A model generated the notes under the pieces. The model saw only the letters and a list, made by a program, of their open reading frames with translations, was not told the DNA's origin and made no database searches. A program made the translations under genes and the position numbers. 64,000 nucleotides of DNA, from positions 21,495 through 85,494 of the forward strand of contig CAJYOI010000008.1 of the NCBI GenBank assembly GCA_913776045.1, written 5' to 3'. This document shows positions 17,242-26,052 of the stretch, piece after piece. The stretch's first letter is position 1, and each line of letters begins with the position of its first letter. The DNA comes from an uncultured Sphingomonas sp. Its GTDB lineage: Bacteria > Pseudomonadota > Alphaproteobacteria > Sphingomonadales > Sphingomonadaceae.

Positions 17242-17786
17242 CTCCATCCCCCGATGCCGATGCGTCCGGCGCTCCAGGACCGAAGCCGATGAACCTATTG
17301 GCTCCGATCGATGAAGAGACAGACCTGCGCCGTGTGTTCAGCCGGTTCCCGACCGGAGTCACGGCGCTCTGTGCAATGGATCAGGGAACGCCTGTCGGCA
17401 TGACGGCGAGCGCGTTTGTCGCCATCTCCATCACGCCGCCCCTCGTCTCGGTCTGCATCAAGCATGGCTCGGCGACCTGGCGGCAGTTGCGGGGGTTCGG
17501 ACGCATCGGCATTTCGTTCCTCGGAGCGAGCCATGCCGCAACGGCGCGTCAGTTGGCGCAAAAGGGCAGTGACCGCTTCCACGGGCTTGGATACGAGACG
17601 ACCCCGGACGGTGCGGTGTTCCTGACCGATGCCGGCGCCTGGCTGGAATGTTCGGTGGAGCAGGAGATCGCGGCGGGCGATCACGACATTGTCCTCTTCC
17701 GGCTCCACCGTGCGGCGACCGCGGACGGGATAATGCCGCTGGTCTTTCACTCCAGCGTCTTTCACACGCTGACACCGATCGGGTAG
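17238..17786 (+). CDS. Flavin reductase family protein
   Basis: 182 residues from MTPSPDADAS at 17238 (ATGA overlap with the transporter); MNLLAPIDEE at 17289 is an alternative start. The flavin-reductase-like fold is shown by FSRFPTGVTALCAMD, PVGMTASAFVAISITPPLVSVCI and the SD-RF-GL motif. Such proteins make FMNH2 or FADH2 from NAD(P)H for two-component monooxygenases. In an operon with the oxygen-requiring MesX/MesD pair it is a plausible supplier of reduced flavin; this link is inference. Confidence 0.85.
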   Translation: MTPSPDADASGAPGPKPMNLLAPIDEETDLRRVFSRFPTGVTALCAMDQGTPVGMTASAFVAISITPPLVSVCIKHGSATWRQLRGFGRIGISFLGASHAATARQLAQKGSDRFHGLGYETTPDGAVFLTDAGAWLECSVEQEIAAGDHDIVLFRLHRAATADGIMPLVFHSSVFHTLTPIG

Positions 17787-17791
17787 CGCCG

Positions 17792-17835
17792 GAGCGGGAT
17801 CGCGACCGGTTTCTCACCGGCCGCGATCCCCGCTC
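17792..17835. terminator. Bidirectional terminator-like hairpin
   Basis: GAGCGGGATCGCGACCGG and CCGGCCGCGATCCCCGCTC form a long, nearly perfect stem around TTTCTCA. It lies between the convergent ends of the flavin reductase and prpB genes. No long T-run follows. Confidence 0.65.
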
Positions 17836-17837
17836 GA

Positions 17838-18758
17838 TCATGCTTGCGGCATGGCTTCGGGCACGATCGTCTTCACAATCGAGGCGTCCAGCGCCTCGTA
17901 ATCGTGCAGTCCGATCACATCGTAAAGTTCGGCCCGCGTCTGCATCCGCTCGACCATGTTGTGCGTGCCACCATCGCGCTGGATCGCGGCGTATAGCTCT
18001 CCTTGCGCCTTGTTGGCCACACGTAAGGACGACACCGGCCAGATCACCATCTTGTACCCCATCGCCTCGAACTCTTGCGCCGTGAAGAACGGGGTCTTGC
18101 CGAACTCGGTCATATTGGCGAGCAGCGGCACGCCCGGCATGGCGTCTGCGAACGCCTCGAACATCTCGCGACTGGTCAGCCCTTCCGGGAAGATCGCGTC
18201 AGCACCTGCCTCGACATAAGCGTGGGCGCGCTCGACTGCGGCATCGAAGCCATCGACCCCGACCGCATCCGTGCGTGCAACGATCACCAGATCGCGCGCC
18301 GCCTTTCTGGCAGCCGCGACCTTGGCCGCCATGTCGACGGTCGGGACCAGACTTTTGCCGTTCAGGTGCCCGCATTTCTTGGGCAGGATCTGGTCTTCCA
18401 AATGCACCGCCCCGGCCCCGGCATCCTCGAACGTCCGCACCATGTGCATGACGTTGAGCGCCTCGCCATAGCCTGTGTCGCCATCGACCAGCAGCGGCAG
18501 CGCGGCCGAGCGTGCGATCTGGCGGATGAAGAATGCCACCTCATCGATGGTGATGATGCCGAGGTCGGGAAGGCCCATCGACGCGGTCATCGCCGCCCCC
18601 GACAGATAGAGCCCGTCAAATCCGGCGTTGCGGGCCTGGATCGCGGACTGGCCGTTGTGAGCGCCCGGCAGACGGTAGATGCCCGGTCGCGACAGCGCGG
18701 CGCGGAAGCGCTTGCCTGCGGATTCGGTCGGCAGTTCGGCGGCAACCAGATATGGCAA
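17838..18758 (-). CDS. prpB: 2-methylisocitrate lyase
   Basis: 306 residues. I place the start at TTG 18758 (reading PYLVAAELP) because AAGGAG lies eight bases upstream; the longer open frame overlaps prpC. The ICL/PEP-mutase fold has the metal-binding VDGDTGYGEA (about 91-100) and the catalytic KKCGH (C129). It cleaves 2-methylisocitrate to pyruvate and succinate, the last step of the methylcitrate cycle. It follows prpC by 14 bp and is the final gene of the operon. Confidence 0.93.
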   Translation of the reverse strand: MPYLVAAELPTESAGKRFRAALSRPGIYRLPGAHNGQSAIQARNAGFDGLYLSGAAMTASMGLPDLGIITIDEVAFFIRQIARSAALPLLVDGDTGYGEALNVMHMVRTFEDAGAGAVHLEDQILPKKCGHLNGKSLVPTVDMAAKVAAARKAARDLVIVARTDAVGVDGFDAAVERAHAYVEAGADAIFPEGLTSREMFEAFADAMPGVPLLANMTEFGKTPFFTAQEFEAMGYKMVIWPVSSLRVANKAQGELYAAIQRDGGTHNMVERMQTRAELYDVIGLHDYEALDASIVKTIVPEAMPQA

Positions 18759-18772
18759 AGCAGAATACTCCT

Positions 18773-19936
18773 TCAGGCAGCGAGATGGTCGCCGCGGGCG
18801 GCGAGCGGCACCCAGGCGAGATCTTCGGGGCCGGTGTAATTGGCGGACGGGCGAATGATCTTGTTGTCCTGGCGCTGCTCGATGACATGTGCCGCCCAAC
18901 CGCTGGTGCGCGCGATGACGAAAAGCGGCGTGAACATCGCGGTCGGCACGCCCATCAGATTGTAGGAAACGGCAGAGAACCAGTCGAGGTTCGGGAACAT
19001 GCGCTTGGCGTCCCACATCACCTCTTCAATGCGGGCGGCGACGGCGAACTGGCGCCGAGCACCTGCCTCGTCGGCAAGCGCCTTGGCGACACGCTTGATG
19101 ACGACGTTGCGCGGATCGGCCACGGTATAGACCGGATGGCCGAAGCCGATCACGACCTCCTTGGCCTCGACGCGGCGACGGATGTCGGCGTCTGCCTCGT
19201 CGGGGGTCGCGTACCGTTTCTGGATTTCATAGGCGACCTCGTTCGCGCCGCCATGCTTGGGGCCGCGCAGGGCGCCGATCGCGCCGGCGACGGCCGAATA
19301 CATATCCGATCCGGTGCCGGCGATCACGCGGGCGGTGAATGTCGAGGCGTTGAACTCATGCTCGGCATAGAGGATGAGCGAGGTGTGCATCGCGCGCACG
19401 AAGCTGTCGGATGGTGCCTCGCCGTGCAGGAGGTGGAGAAAATGCCCGCCGATGCTGTCGTCGTCGGTCTCCACCTCGATCCGGCGGCCGTGATGTGCAA
19501 AATGATACCAGTAGAGCAGGATCGACCCGAGCGACGCCATCAGCCGGTCGGCGATATCGCGTGCGTCGGCGACGTTGTGATCGTGCGCTTCCGGCAGGAC
19601 GCACCCTAACGCCGACACGCCCGAGCGCATGACGTCCATCGGATGTGCTGCAGCGGGGATCGCCTCCAGAGCGTCCTTCACAGAGCGCGGCAAGCCACGC
19701 AGAGCCCGCAGCTTCTTCTTGTACGACGCGAGTTGCGCCGCTGTCGGCAGGGCACCGTGGACCAGCAGATGGGCGATCTCCTCGAACTCGCTCGTCTCGG
19801 CGAAGTCGAGTATGTCGTAGCCGCGATAATGCAGGTCGTTGCCGGTACGGCCGACGGTGCACAGCGCGGTGTTCCCGGCCGTCACGCCCGAGAGCGCGAC
19901 CGATTTCTTCGGCTTGAAGGTGGGGACGTCGTTCAT
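18773..19936 (-). CDS. prpC: 2-methylcitrate synthase
   Basis: 387 residues starting [10 protein letters not shown], with GAGAGGAAA upstream. It is a type II-like citrate synthase: HRGYD-like [11 protein letters not shown], catalytic HAEHEFNAS-type [21 protein letters not shown], and GFGHPVY. Within the prp operon it should condense propionyl-CoA with oxaloacetate. Flanked by prpF and prpB with short gaps. Confidence 0.93.
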   Translation of the reverse strand: MNDVPTFKPKKSVALSGVTAGNTALCTVGRTGNDLHYRGYDILDFAETSEFEEIAHLLVHGALPTAAQLASYKKKLRALRGLPRSVKDALEAIPAAAHPMDVMRSGVSALGCVLPEAHDHNVADARDIADRLMASLGSILLYWYHFAHHGRRIEVETDDDSIGGHFLHLLHGEAPSDSFVRAMHTSLILYAEHEFNASTFTARVIAGTGSDMYSAVAGAIGALRGPKHGGANEVAYEIQKRYATPDEADADIRRRVEAKEVVIGFGHPVYTVADPRNVVIKRVAKALADEAGARRQFAVAARIEEVMWDAKRMFPNLDWFSAVSYNLMGVPTAMFTPLFVIARTSGWAAHVIEQRQDNKIIRPSANYTGPEDLAWVPLAARGDHLAA

Positions 19937-19952
19937 CGGCTTGGCTTTCCTC

Positions 19953-21113
19953 TCAGAAACTGTCGGCGGGGACGTGGACATGACCGTCCATCAGCACCCG
20001 CGCGCTGCGGCTCATGACCGCCTTGGTGATGATCCATTGGCCGTTCGCCTGGTGCGCCTCGGCGCCGACACGCAAGCTGCCGGAAGGGTGGCCGAAGCGG
20101 ATCGATGTCCGCCCGCCCCCCCCGGCGGCTTTGCTGACCAGCGTGCCCGGCACCGCCGCCGCGGCGGCAATCGCGACGGAGGCGGTGCCCATCATCGCGT
20201 GGTGCAGCTTGCCCATCGACAGCGCACGGACGAGCAGGTCGACCTCGCTGGCCAGCACTTCCCGACCGCTTGACGTGCGATGGTCGATGGGCGGCGCGAC
20301 GAAGGCGATAGCCGGGGCGCGCGTCGTTTTGACGATGCCCATCGCCTCGGCTCCGGACGTGCGCAGCGCCTCGAGGCGGGCGAGCGCGTCCACGTCACCG
20401 TTAATGGCGTCACGAAGCTCGGCGCCGGAATATCCCAGATCCTCCGCCACGACGAAAACGGTCGGCACCCCGGCGTTGATGAGGGTCGCCAGGATCATAC
20501 CGCCCGGCACGACGGCGTCGTCGACCTTCAGCGTGTCGATTGGCTGCCCGGTCGGAAACAGCGCGTCCGACGCGTCGGCGGGGTCGACGAACTCCAGCAC
20601 AATCTCGGCAGCCGGGAAGGCTACACCATCGAGCTCGAAATCACCGGTTTCGACGATCTGCCCGTCGGCGACAGGCACATGTGCGACGATCGTCTTGCCG
20701 ATATTCGACTGCCAGATGCGAACCGTGCAGACGCCGTCGACCGCGCGGGCGGCCTCGACATAGCCAGCCGCAATCGCAAACGCCCCGACCGCGGTGGACA
20801 GGTTCCCGCAATTGCTCGACCAGTCGAGCGCACCGCTGTCGATCGCGATCTGCCCATAAAGGTAATCGACGTCATGGCCCGCCCGCGTCGCCGGGGAGAC
20901 GATAACGCATTTGGACGTGCTCGACGTCGCACCGCCCATGCCGTCGATGTGTGCGCCATAGGGGTCGGGACTGCCGATCACACGGCGAAACAGCCGGTCG
21001 CGTGCTTCCCCCGGCGTCCGGGCGCGTTCGGGTAGGTCTTCGAGCCGGAAGAACACGCCCTTGCTGGTGCCGCCACGCATATAGGTGGCCGGGATACGCA
21101 GCTGCGGCTTCAT
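19953..21113 (-). CDS. prpF: PrpF, accessory protein/isomerase for AcnD
   Basis: 386 residues from [20 protein letters not shown], the standard start of the PrpF/AcnD-accessory family with a diaminopimelate-epimerase-like fold. PrpF is needed with AcnD and isomerises the trans-aconitate product. The start overlaps the acnD stop (ATGA); the much longer upstream frame is shadow. Confidence 0.93.
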   Translation of the reverse strand: MKPQLRIPATYMRGGTSKGVFFRLEDLPERARTPGEARDRLFRRVIGSPDPYGAHIDGMGGATSSTSKCVIVSPATRAGHDVDYLYGQIAIDSGALDWSSNCGNLSTAVGAFAIAAGYVEAARAVDGVCTVRIWQSNIGKTIVAHVPVADGQIVETGDFELDGVAFPAAEIVLEFVDPADASDALFPTGQPIDTLKVDDAVVPGGMILATLINAGVPTVFVVAEDLGYSGAELRDAINGDVDALARLEALRTSGAEAMGIVKTTRAPAIAFVAPPIDHRTSSGREVLASEVDLLVRALSMGKLHHAMMGTASVAIAAAAAVPGTLVSKAAGGGGRTSIRFGHPSGSLRVGAEAHQANGQWIITKAVMSRSARVLMDGHVHVPADSF

Positions 21114-23734
21114 GCCGCCGCGCTCGACGCGAGGAAGTCCTGCGCGAAGCGTTGCAGCACGCCGCCCGCCTCGTAGATCGACACCTCTTCGGCGGTATCG
21201 AGGCGGCACAGCACCGGCACCTCTTCGGTCGATCCGTCGCGCCGCTGAATCACCAGCCGCAGCTCCGCGCCGGCATCCGGGACACCCGACACGTCGAACG
21301 TCTCGGTACCGTCGAGCTTCAGCCCCAGACGCGTGGTGCCATGCATGAACTCCAGCGGCAGCACGCCCATGCCGATGAGGTTGGTGCGGTGGATGCGCTC
21401 GAACCCCTCGGCGACGATCGCCTCGACACCCGCGAGCCGGACGCCCTTCGCCGCCCAGTCGCGCGACGATCCCTGGCCGTAATCGGCGCCGGCGATGATG
21501 ATCAGCGGTTGCCGGCGACCGAGATAGGTTTCGATCGCCTCCCACATGCGTACGACTTTGCCGTCCGGCTCGATCCGGGCGAGGCTGCCCTTCTTCACCG
21601 CGCCGTCGACCACCGCCATTTCATTGACGAGCTGAGGATTGGCGAAGGTCGCGCGCATTGCCGTCAGGTGATCGCCGCGATGGGTAGCGTAGGAATTGAA
21701 GTCCTCCTCCGGCACCCCCATCGCCGTAAGATACTCGCCCGCCGCGCTGGTCGGCAGGATCGCGTTCGATGGCGACAGGTGGTCGGTGGTGATGTTGTCG
21801 GGCAGGATCGCGAGCGGGCGCATCCCCGTGAGCGTGCGCGGACTGGCGGCAAGCGCACCCAGGCCGGCGGTATCCCAATAGGGTGGCCGGCGGATGTAGG
21901 TCGATTGCGGACGCCAGTCGTAGAGCGGGCTGACCGGTGCGCTGCCGTCGCCCGAACGGGCGAACATCGGCTCGTACACGTCGCGGAACTGCTCTGCCTT
22001 CACATGGTCGCGCACGATCGTGTCGATCTCGGCATCGCTCGGCCACAGGTCGGCAAGCCTGACGTCGCGGCCATCCGGTGCGATGCCCAGCACGTCCCTC
22101 TCGATATCGAACCGGATCGTGCCGGCGATGGCATAGGCGACGACCAGCGGCGGTGAAGCGAGGAATGCCTGTTTGGCGTAAGGGTGGATGCGGCCGTCGA
22201 AGTTGCGGTTCCCCGACAGAACGGCGGTCGTGTAAAGGTCGCGCTCAACGATCTCGCGCTGAATGACCGGATCGAGCGCCCCCGACATGCCGTTGCAGGT
22301 CGTGCAGGCGAAGCCGACGATGCCGAAACCGAGCTGTTCCAGCTCGCGCAGCAGGTCGGCTTCCTCCAGATAAAGCGCGGGCACGCGCGAGCCGGGCGCG
22401 AAGCTGGTCTTGACCCACGGCTTGCGCGTCAGGCCGAGCGCGTTCGCTTTCTGCGCCACGAGCCCCGCCGCCACGACGTTGCGTGGGTTCGAGGTGTTAG
22501 TGCAGCTCGTGATCGCGGCGATGATGACCGCGCCGTCCGGCATCAGTCCTTCACGCTCCTGCGCGATGGCACCTTCAAGATCCTTCGCAACGCCGCGGTC
22601 GCGGAGCGCGGCGGTCGGCAGGCGCCGATGCGGATTCGAGGGGCCGGCAAGGTTGCGCTCGACGCCGCCCAGATCGAAGGTCAGCACCCGCTCATATTGC
22701 GCGGTCGCCAGAGCATCGCCCCACAGGCCCGTCGACTTGGCATAGGTTTCGACCAGCGCGACCTGCTCGGGCGCGCGGTTGGTCAGCAGCAGATAGTCGA
22801 GCGTCTGTTGGTCGATGTAGAACATCGCCGCGGTCGCCCCATATTCCGGGCACATGTTGGAAATGGTCGCACGGTCGCCGATCGACAGGCTGTCGGCGCC
22901 GGCACCGAAGAATTCCAGCCAGGCTCCGACGACGCGCTCCTTGCGCAGGAACTCGGTCAGCGAGAGGACAATGTCGGTCGCGGTAACGCCCTCCAGCCGC
23001 CGCCCCGTCAGCTCGACACCGACGATATCGGGAAGCCGCATCATGGAGGGCCGGCCGAGCATGACCGTCTCCGCCTCAAGGCCACCGACCCCCACCGCAA
23101 TGACGCCTAGCGCGTCGACATGCGGTGTGTGGCTGTCCGTGCCCACACAGGTATCCGGGAACGCGACGCCGTCTCGCACCTGAACGACCGGCGACATCTT
23201 CTCCAGATTGATCTGGTGCATGATGCCATTGCCTGCCGGCACCACGTCGACATTGTCGAAGGCGCGTTTGGTCCACTCGATGAAGTCGAAGCGATCCTCG
23301 TTGCGCCGCTCCTCAATCGCGCGGTTCTTGGCGAAGGCGCCGGGGTCGAAACCGCCATGCTCGACCGCCAGGCTGTGGTCGACGATGAGCTGCGTCGGCA
23401 CGACGGGATTGACCTTGGCGGGGTCACCGCCCTGGTCAGCAATGGCGTCGCGCAGACCTGCAAGATCGACTAGCGCGGTCTGGCCGAGAATGTCGTGGCA
23501 GACGACGCGGGCCGGATACCAGGGAAAATCGAGATCGCGCCGGCGGTCGGCGATCTGGATCAGCGCATCGGTCAACAGCGTGGGCGCGCACCGGCGAACC
23601 AATTGCTCGGCCAGCACGCGCGACACATAGGGAAGCGTGTCATAGGCGCCGGGGCGAACCGCTTCGATCGCGGCCCGCGCGTCGAAAAAGGTGAGAGCGG
23701 TGCCGTCGAGCGGCTTTCGATAGGCACTGTTCAT
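21110..23734 (-). CDS. acnD: 2-methylcitrate dehydratase, Fe/S-dependent
   Basis: 874 residues starting MNSAYRKPLDGTAL. An aconitase-family enzyme with the 4Fe-4S cysteines in ITSCTNTSNPRN and FACTTCNGMSG and the swivel-domain motif GADYGQGSSRDWAAKG. It dehydrates 2-methylcitrate to 2-methyl-trans-aconitate; the adjacent prpF and the missing prpD confirm the AcnD/PrpF branch. Overlaps the small upstream gene by four bases. Confidence 0.95.
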   Translation of the reverse strand: MNSAYRKPLDGTALTFFDARAAIEAVRPGAYDTLPYVSRVLAEQLVRRCAPTLLTDALIQIADRRRDLDFPWYPARVVCHDILGQTALVDLAGLRDAIADQGGDPAKVNPVVPTQLIVDHSLAVEHGGFDPGAFAKNRAIEERRNEDRFDFIEWTKRAFDNVDVVPAGNGIMHQINLEKMSPVVQVRDGVAFPDTCVGTDSHTPHVDALGVIAVGVGGLEAETVMLGRPSMMRLPDIVGVELTGRRLEGVTATDIVLSLTEFLRKERVVGAWLEFFGAGADSLSIGDRATISNMCPEYGATAAMFYIDQQTLDYLLLTNRAPEQVALVETYAKSTGLWGDALATAQYERVLTFDLGGVERNLAGPSNPHRRLPTAALRDRGVAKDLEGAIAQEREGLMPDGAVIIAAITSCTNTSNPRNVVAAGLVAQKANALGLTRKPWVKTSFAPGSRVPALYLEEADLLRELEQLGFGIVGFACTTCNGMSGALDPVIQREIVERDLYTTAVLSGNRNFDGRIHPYAKQAFLASPPLVVAYAIAGTIRFDIERDVLGIAPDGRDVRLADLWPSDAEIDTIVRDHVKAEQFRDVYEPMFARSGDGSAPVSPLYDWRPQSTYIRRPPYWDTAGLGALAASPRTLTGMRPLAILPDNITTDHLSPSNAILPTSAAGEYLTAMGVPEEDFNSYATHRGDHLTAMRATFANPQLVNEMAVVDGAVKKGSLARIEPDGKVVRMWEAIETYLGRRQPLIIIAGADYGQGSSRDWAAKGVRLAGVEAIVAEGFERIHRTNLIGMGVLPLEFMHGTTRLGLKLDGTETFDVSGVPDAGAELRLVIQRRDGSTEEVPVLCRLDTAEEVSIYEAGGVLQRFAQDFLASSAAA

Positions 23735-24063
23735 CGGGTCCCCGGGTTCCATTGGGCGAGCCGCGTGGCGATCGACGCGCTCGGTCGGGTGAAGGTCGAG
23801 AAGGTGAAGCGGCCAGCGGCAACCATGCCGTCGCATCCCGCTGCGTCGCGCCCGCTCGCGAAGACGGCGACGACGAGGCTATCGTTACTGCGGCTGACGC
23901 ACGATGTCTCGAACACGACATCATCCAGTTCGGCACGCAGTTCGATGTCGTGGCAGTGATGGAGCGAAACGCTTTCACCCAGAATATCCTGTGCGCGTGC
24001 CGTCGCTGCCCCGAGGGCACGCTCAAGAAGGTCGGCACCTTGCGGTCGGGCGGTAGCAAGCAT
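23731..24063 (-). CDS. Unknown first gene of the prp operon
   Basis: 110 residues from MLATARPQGADLLERALGAA. The text (HCHDIELRAELDDVVFETSC, SLVVAVFASGRDAAG, AAGRFTFSTF) resembles a small hotdog/thioesterase-like domain, but I cannot assign it. It is coupled to acnD by a 4-bp overlap. The ATG is immediately preceded by the inverted repeat ATTCGC-N7-GCAAAT, leaving no room for a ribosome site, so a leaderless mRNA is possible. A role in handling acyl-CoA is inference from position. Confidence 0.65.
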   Translation of the reverse strand: MLATARPQGADLLERALGAATARAQDILGESVSLHHCHDIELRAELDDVVFETSCVSRSNDSLVVAVFASGRDAAGCDGMVAAGRFTFSTFTRPSASIATRLAQWNPGTR

Positions 24064-24154
24064 ATTCGCATAATCCGCAAATATGTACACTTTCACAGAG
24101 CTGAAAGCGTGAAATCTTGCGAACGGTGATCGGCAAATCTGCGAAGGTTGCGAA
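24064..24154. promoter_or_regulatory. Divergent prp promoter with TTGC/GCAA repeats
   Basis: The intergenic region holds ATTCGC-N7-GCAAAT (24064-24082), TTGCGAA (24117-24123) and two TGCGAA repeats nine bases apart (24140 and 24149). ScfR-type regulators (RamB, PrpR, PccR) bind TTTGCAAA-like sites, so these are likely PrpR operators controlling both the operon and prpR. Confidence 0.5.
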
Positions 24155-24157
24155 GTT

Positions 24158-25561
24158 ATGGTAGCGCGCAAGGCATTCATGGGGGTTCGGCTTCGGCGGT
24201 TGCGCGAGGAGCGCAAGCTTAAGCAGGTCGAGCTTGCCCGGGCGCTTGGCATCTCGCCCAGCTATCTCAATCAGCTCGAGCAGAACCAGCGCCCGCTGAC
24301 CGTCCCGATCCTGCTGAAGCTCAATGCGGCCTTCGATGTCGACGTGCAGATTTTCTCGGAGGACGACGAGGCTCGACTGATGACCGACATCCGCGATGCC
24401 ATCGCCGACGTCGAGGAAGCGGTGTCCGTTGCCGAGCTGCGCGAGCTGGCGACGAACATGCCCGCCGTCGGTCGCACGTTGATCGCACTGAATCGACGAT
24501 ATCGCGATGCCGTCGAACGCGGCGATGCGATGGCGGCCGAACTCGGCGATGAATGGACTATCGGGGACCGCGCCCGTCAGCCCTTCGAGCAGGTCCGGGA
24601 CTTCTTCTACGCCCGCCACAATCATGTCGAGTTGCTGGATGAGGCGGCCGAGCGCCTCTATCGCGATGCGGGCCTGAGCCCGCGCACGATACACGCCGGG
24701 CTGACGGCATGGTTGAAAGCGCGCCACGGGATCGCGGTGCTGACTGACGTCACCACCGCGCCACGACGCTTCGATCCCGCTGCACAAGCACTCACGCTGT
24801 CCGCTTCGCTGACACCCGGTCAGCGCGTGTTCCAGATGGCGACCCAGCTCGCCTTTCTCGAATTGAGCGAAGTGATCGACGACCTTGCCGACGACCCCGT
24901 GCTCGCCGATGCCGAGGCGCGCCGCCTTGGGCGGATCGGCCTCGCCAATTATTTCGCGGGGGCGCTGGTCCTACCCTACGCCGACTTCCTTGCTGCCGCC
25001 GAAGCCGAGCGGTACGATATTGAGCGTCTTGGACGGCGCTTCGGGGTCGGGTTCGAAACCGTATGCCACCGCCTGTCGACGCTCCAGCGGGCGGGTGCGC
25101 GCGGCGTGCCCTTCTTCTTCGTCCGCGTCGACCGGGCAGGCAATATCTCAAAACGGCAGTCCGCGACCGACTTTCATTTCTCGCGCGTCGGCGGCACCTG
25201 CCCGCTCTGGAATGTCTATGAGGCATTCGCACAGCCGGGGCGCGTCCTGCGTCAGGTCGCGCAAATGCCCGATGGGCGCAGCTATCTTTGGATCGCGCGA
25301 ACGGTAGCAAGCGGGTCTGCCGGTTTCAGCGAGCCGGAGAAGGTGTTCGCGATCGGACTTGGCTGCGATCTGCGTCATGCGGGCCAGCTCGTCTATTCGC
25401 GTGGCCTCGATCTCGCCGATCCTTCCTTCGCGACGCCGATCGGCGCTGGGTGCAAGGTGTGTGAGCGCCCAGCGTGCCCGCAGCGGGCGTTTCCGCCGAT
25501 CGGGCGGGCCCTCACTATCGACGAGAACACCGCCGCCCCCGTGCCCTATCCTGTTGCCTGA
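24158..25561 (+). CDS. PrpR/ScfR-type short-chain fatty acyl-CoA regulator
   Basis: 467 residues. An XRE helix-turn-helix at about 8-62 (LRRLREERKLKQVELARALGI), an IrrE/ImmA-like middle domain, and the ScfR C-terminal domain with GTCPLWNVYEAF and a cysteine trio C432, C435, C440 (CKVCERPAC). In Mycobacterium tuberculosis the PrpR relative uses three C-terminal cysteines for a 4Fe-4S cluster and binds acyl-CoA. It should activate the divergent methylcitrate operon during propionate use. The C-terminal 16 bases overlap the convergent gene. Confidence 0.88.
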   Translation: MVARKAFMGVRLRRLREERKLKQVELARALGISPSYLNQLEQNQRPLTVPILLKLNAAFDVDVQIFSEDDEARLMTDIRDAIADVEEAVSVAELRELATNMPAVGRTLIALNRRYRDAVERGDAMAAELGDEWTIGDRARQPFEQVRDFFYARHNHVELLDEAAERLYRDAGLSPRTIHAGLTAWLKARHGIAVLTDVTTAPRRFDPAAQALTLSASLTPGQRVFQMATQLAFLELSEVIDDLADDPVLADAEARRLGRIGLANYFAGALVLPYADFLAAAEAERYDIERLGRRFGVGFETVCHRLSTLQRAGARGVPFFFVRVDRAGNISKRQSATDFHFSRVGGTCPLWNVYEAFAQPGRVLRQVAQMPDGRSYLWIARTVASGSAGFSEPEKVFAIGLGCDLRHAGQLVYSRGLDLADPSFATPIGAGCKVCERPACPQRAFPPIGRALTIDENTAAPVPYPVA

Positions 25562-25947
25562 CGCTCGGCGCTGGCATCAGCGCACCGCCATGCGGCGATG
25601 ATCGATGGATCGGCTACCAGCCTGGCGACATCATCTACCCCGTACGTTCCGACAGATACGGGGTGTACTACGCGGGTCGTGACGGATCCCGAACGCGGCA
25701 AGCGCCCATCCTTGGTCCAGCGCAGCCGCTTATTTTTGGTGATCGGCAGGGCGGCCATGAACAGGCGCGGTGTGAGCGGACGGCGCGCCGGCCTCACCAG
25801 CGCATCCGTAAACGGCAGGATGATCGATCGCAGCGACAGGTTCGGGTGGACTGTTTCAACCAGCAGGTGATCCGCACCGCCGATCCATTCACGCTCCACC
25901 ACCCCGCCGACTGTGGCAAACGTCGGCCCCGCATAGCGAGCCGTCAT
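25546..25947 (-). CDS. Hypothetical protein
   Basis: 133 residues if started at MTARYAGPTF (25947, weak AGCGGAAG upstream); a GTG at 25983 would give 145. Most codons end in G or C, like the real genes here and unlike the overlapping plus-strand frames, which argues it is coded. No signal peptide, membrane segment or known motif. It overlaps the prpR-type gene's end by 16 bp and may be co-oriented with the TonB receptor, but a strong hairpin separates them. Confidence 0.5.
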   Translation of the reverse strand: MTARYAGPTFATVGGVVEREWIGGADHLLVETVHPNLSLRSIILPFTDALVRPARRPLTPRLFMAALPITKNKRLRWTKDGRLPRSGSVTTRVVHPVSVGTYGVDDVARLVADPSIIAAWRCADASAERQATG

Positions 25948-26006
25948 TTGGCTTCCGCTGACATTGGCTTCGAAAACTGACACTAGGAAAAGCCGGGGCG
26001 GGGTCC

Positions 26007-26034
26007 GGTGTCACAACCAGACGGTTGTGACACC
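26007..26034. terminator. Perfect 12-bp hairpin after TonB receptor
   Basis: GGTGTCACAACC and GGTTGTGACACC surround the tetraloop AGAC, a perfect stem. It lies 19 bp beyond the receptor stop, so transcription termination is the simplest reading although no T-run follows. Confidence 0.6.
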
Positions 26035-26052
26035 TGCCGAATGAAACTTACG

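Noticed and set aside
17838-19016. A 392-residue PrpB
   Set aside because: The extra N-terminus overlaps prpC and has no family similarity; a TTG with a strong ribosome site fits.
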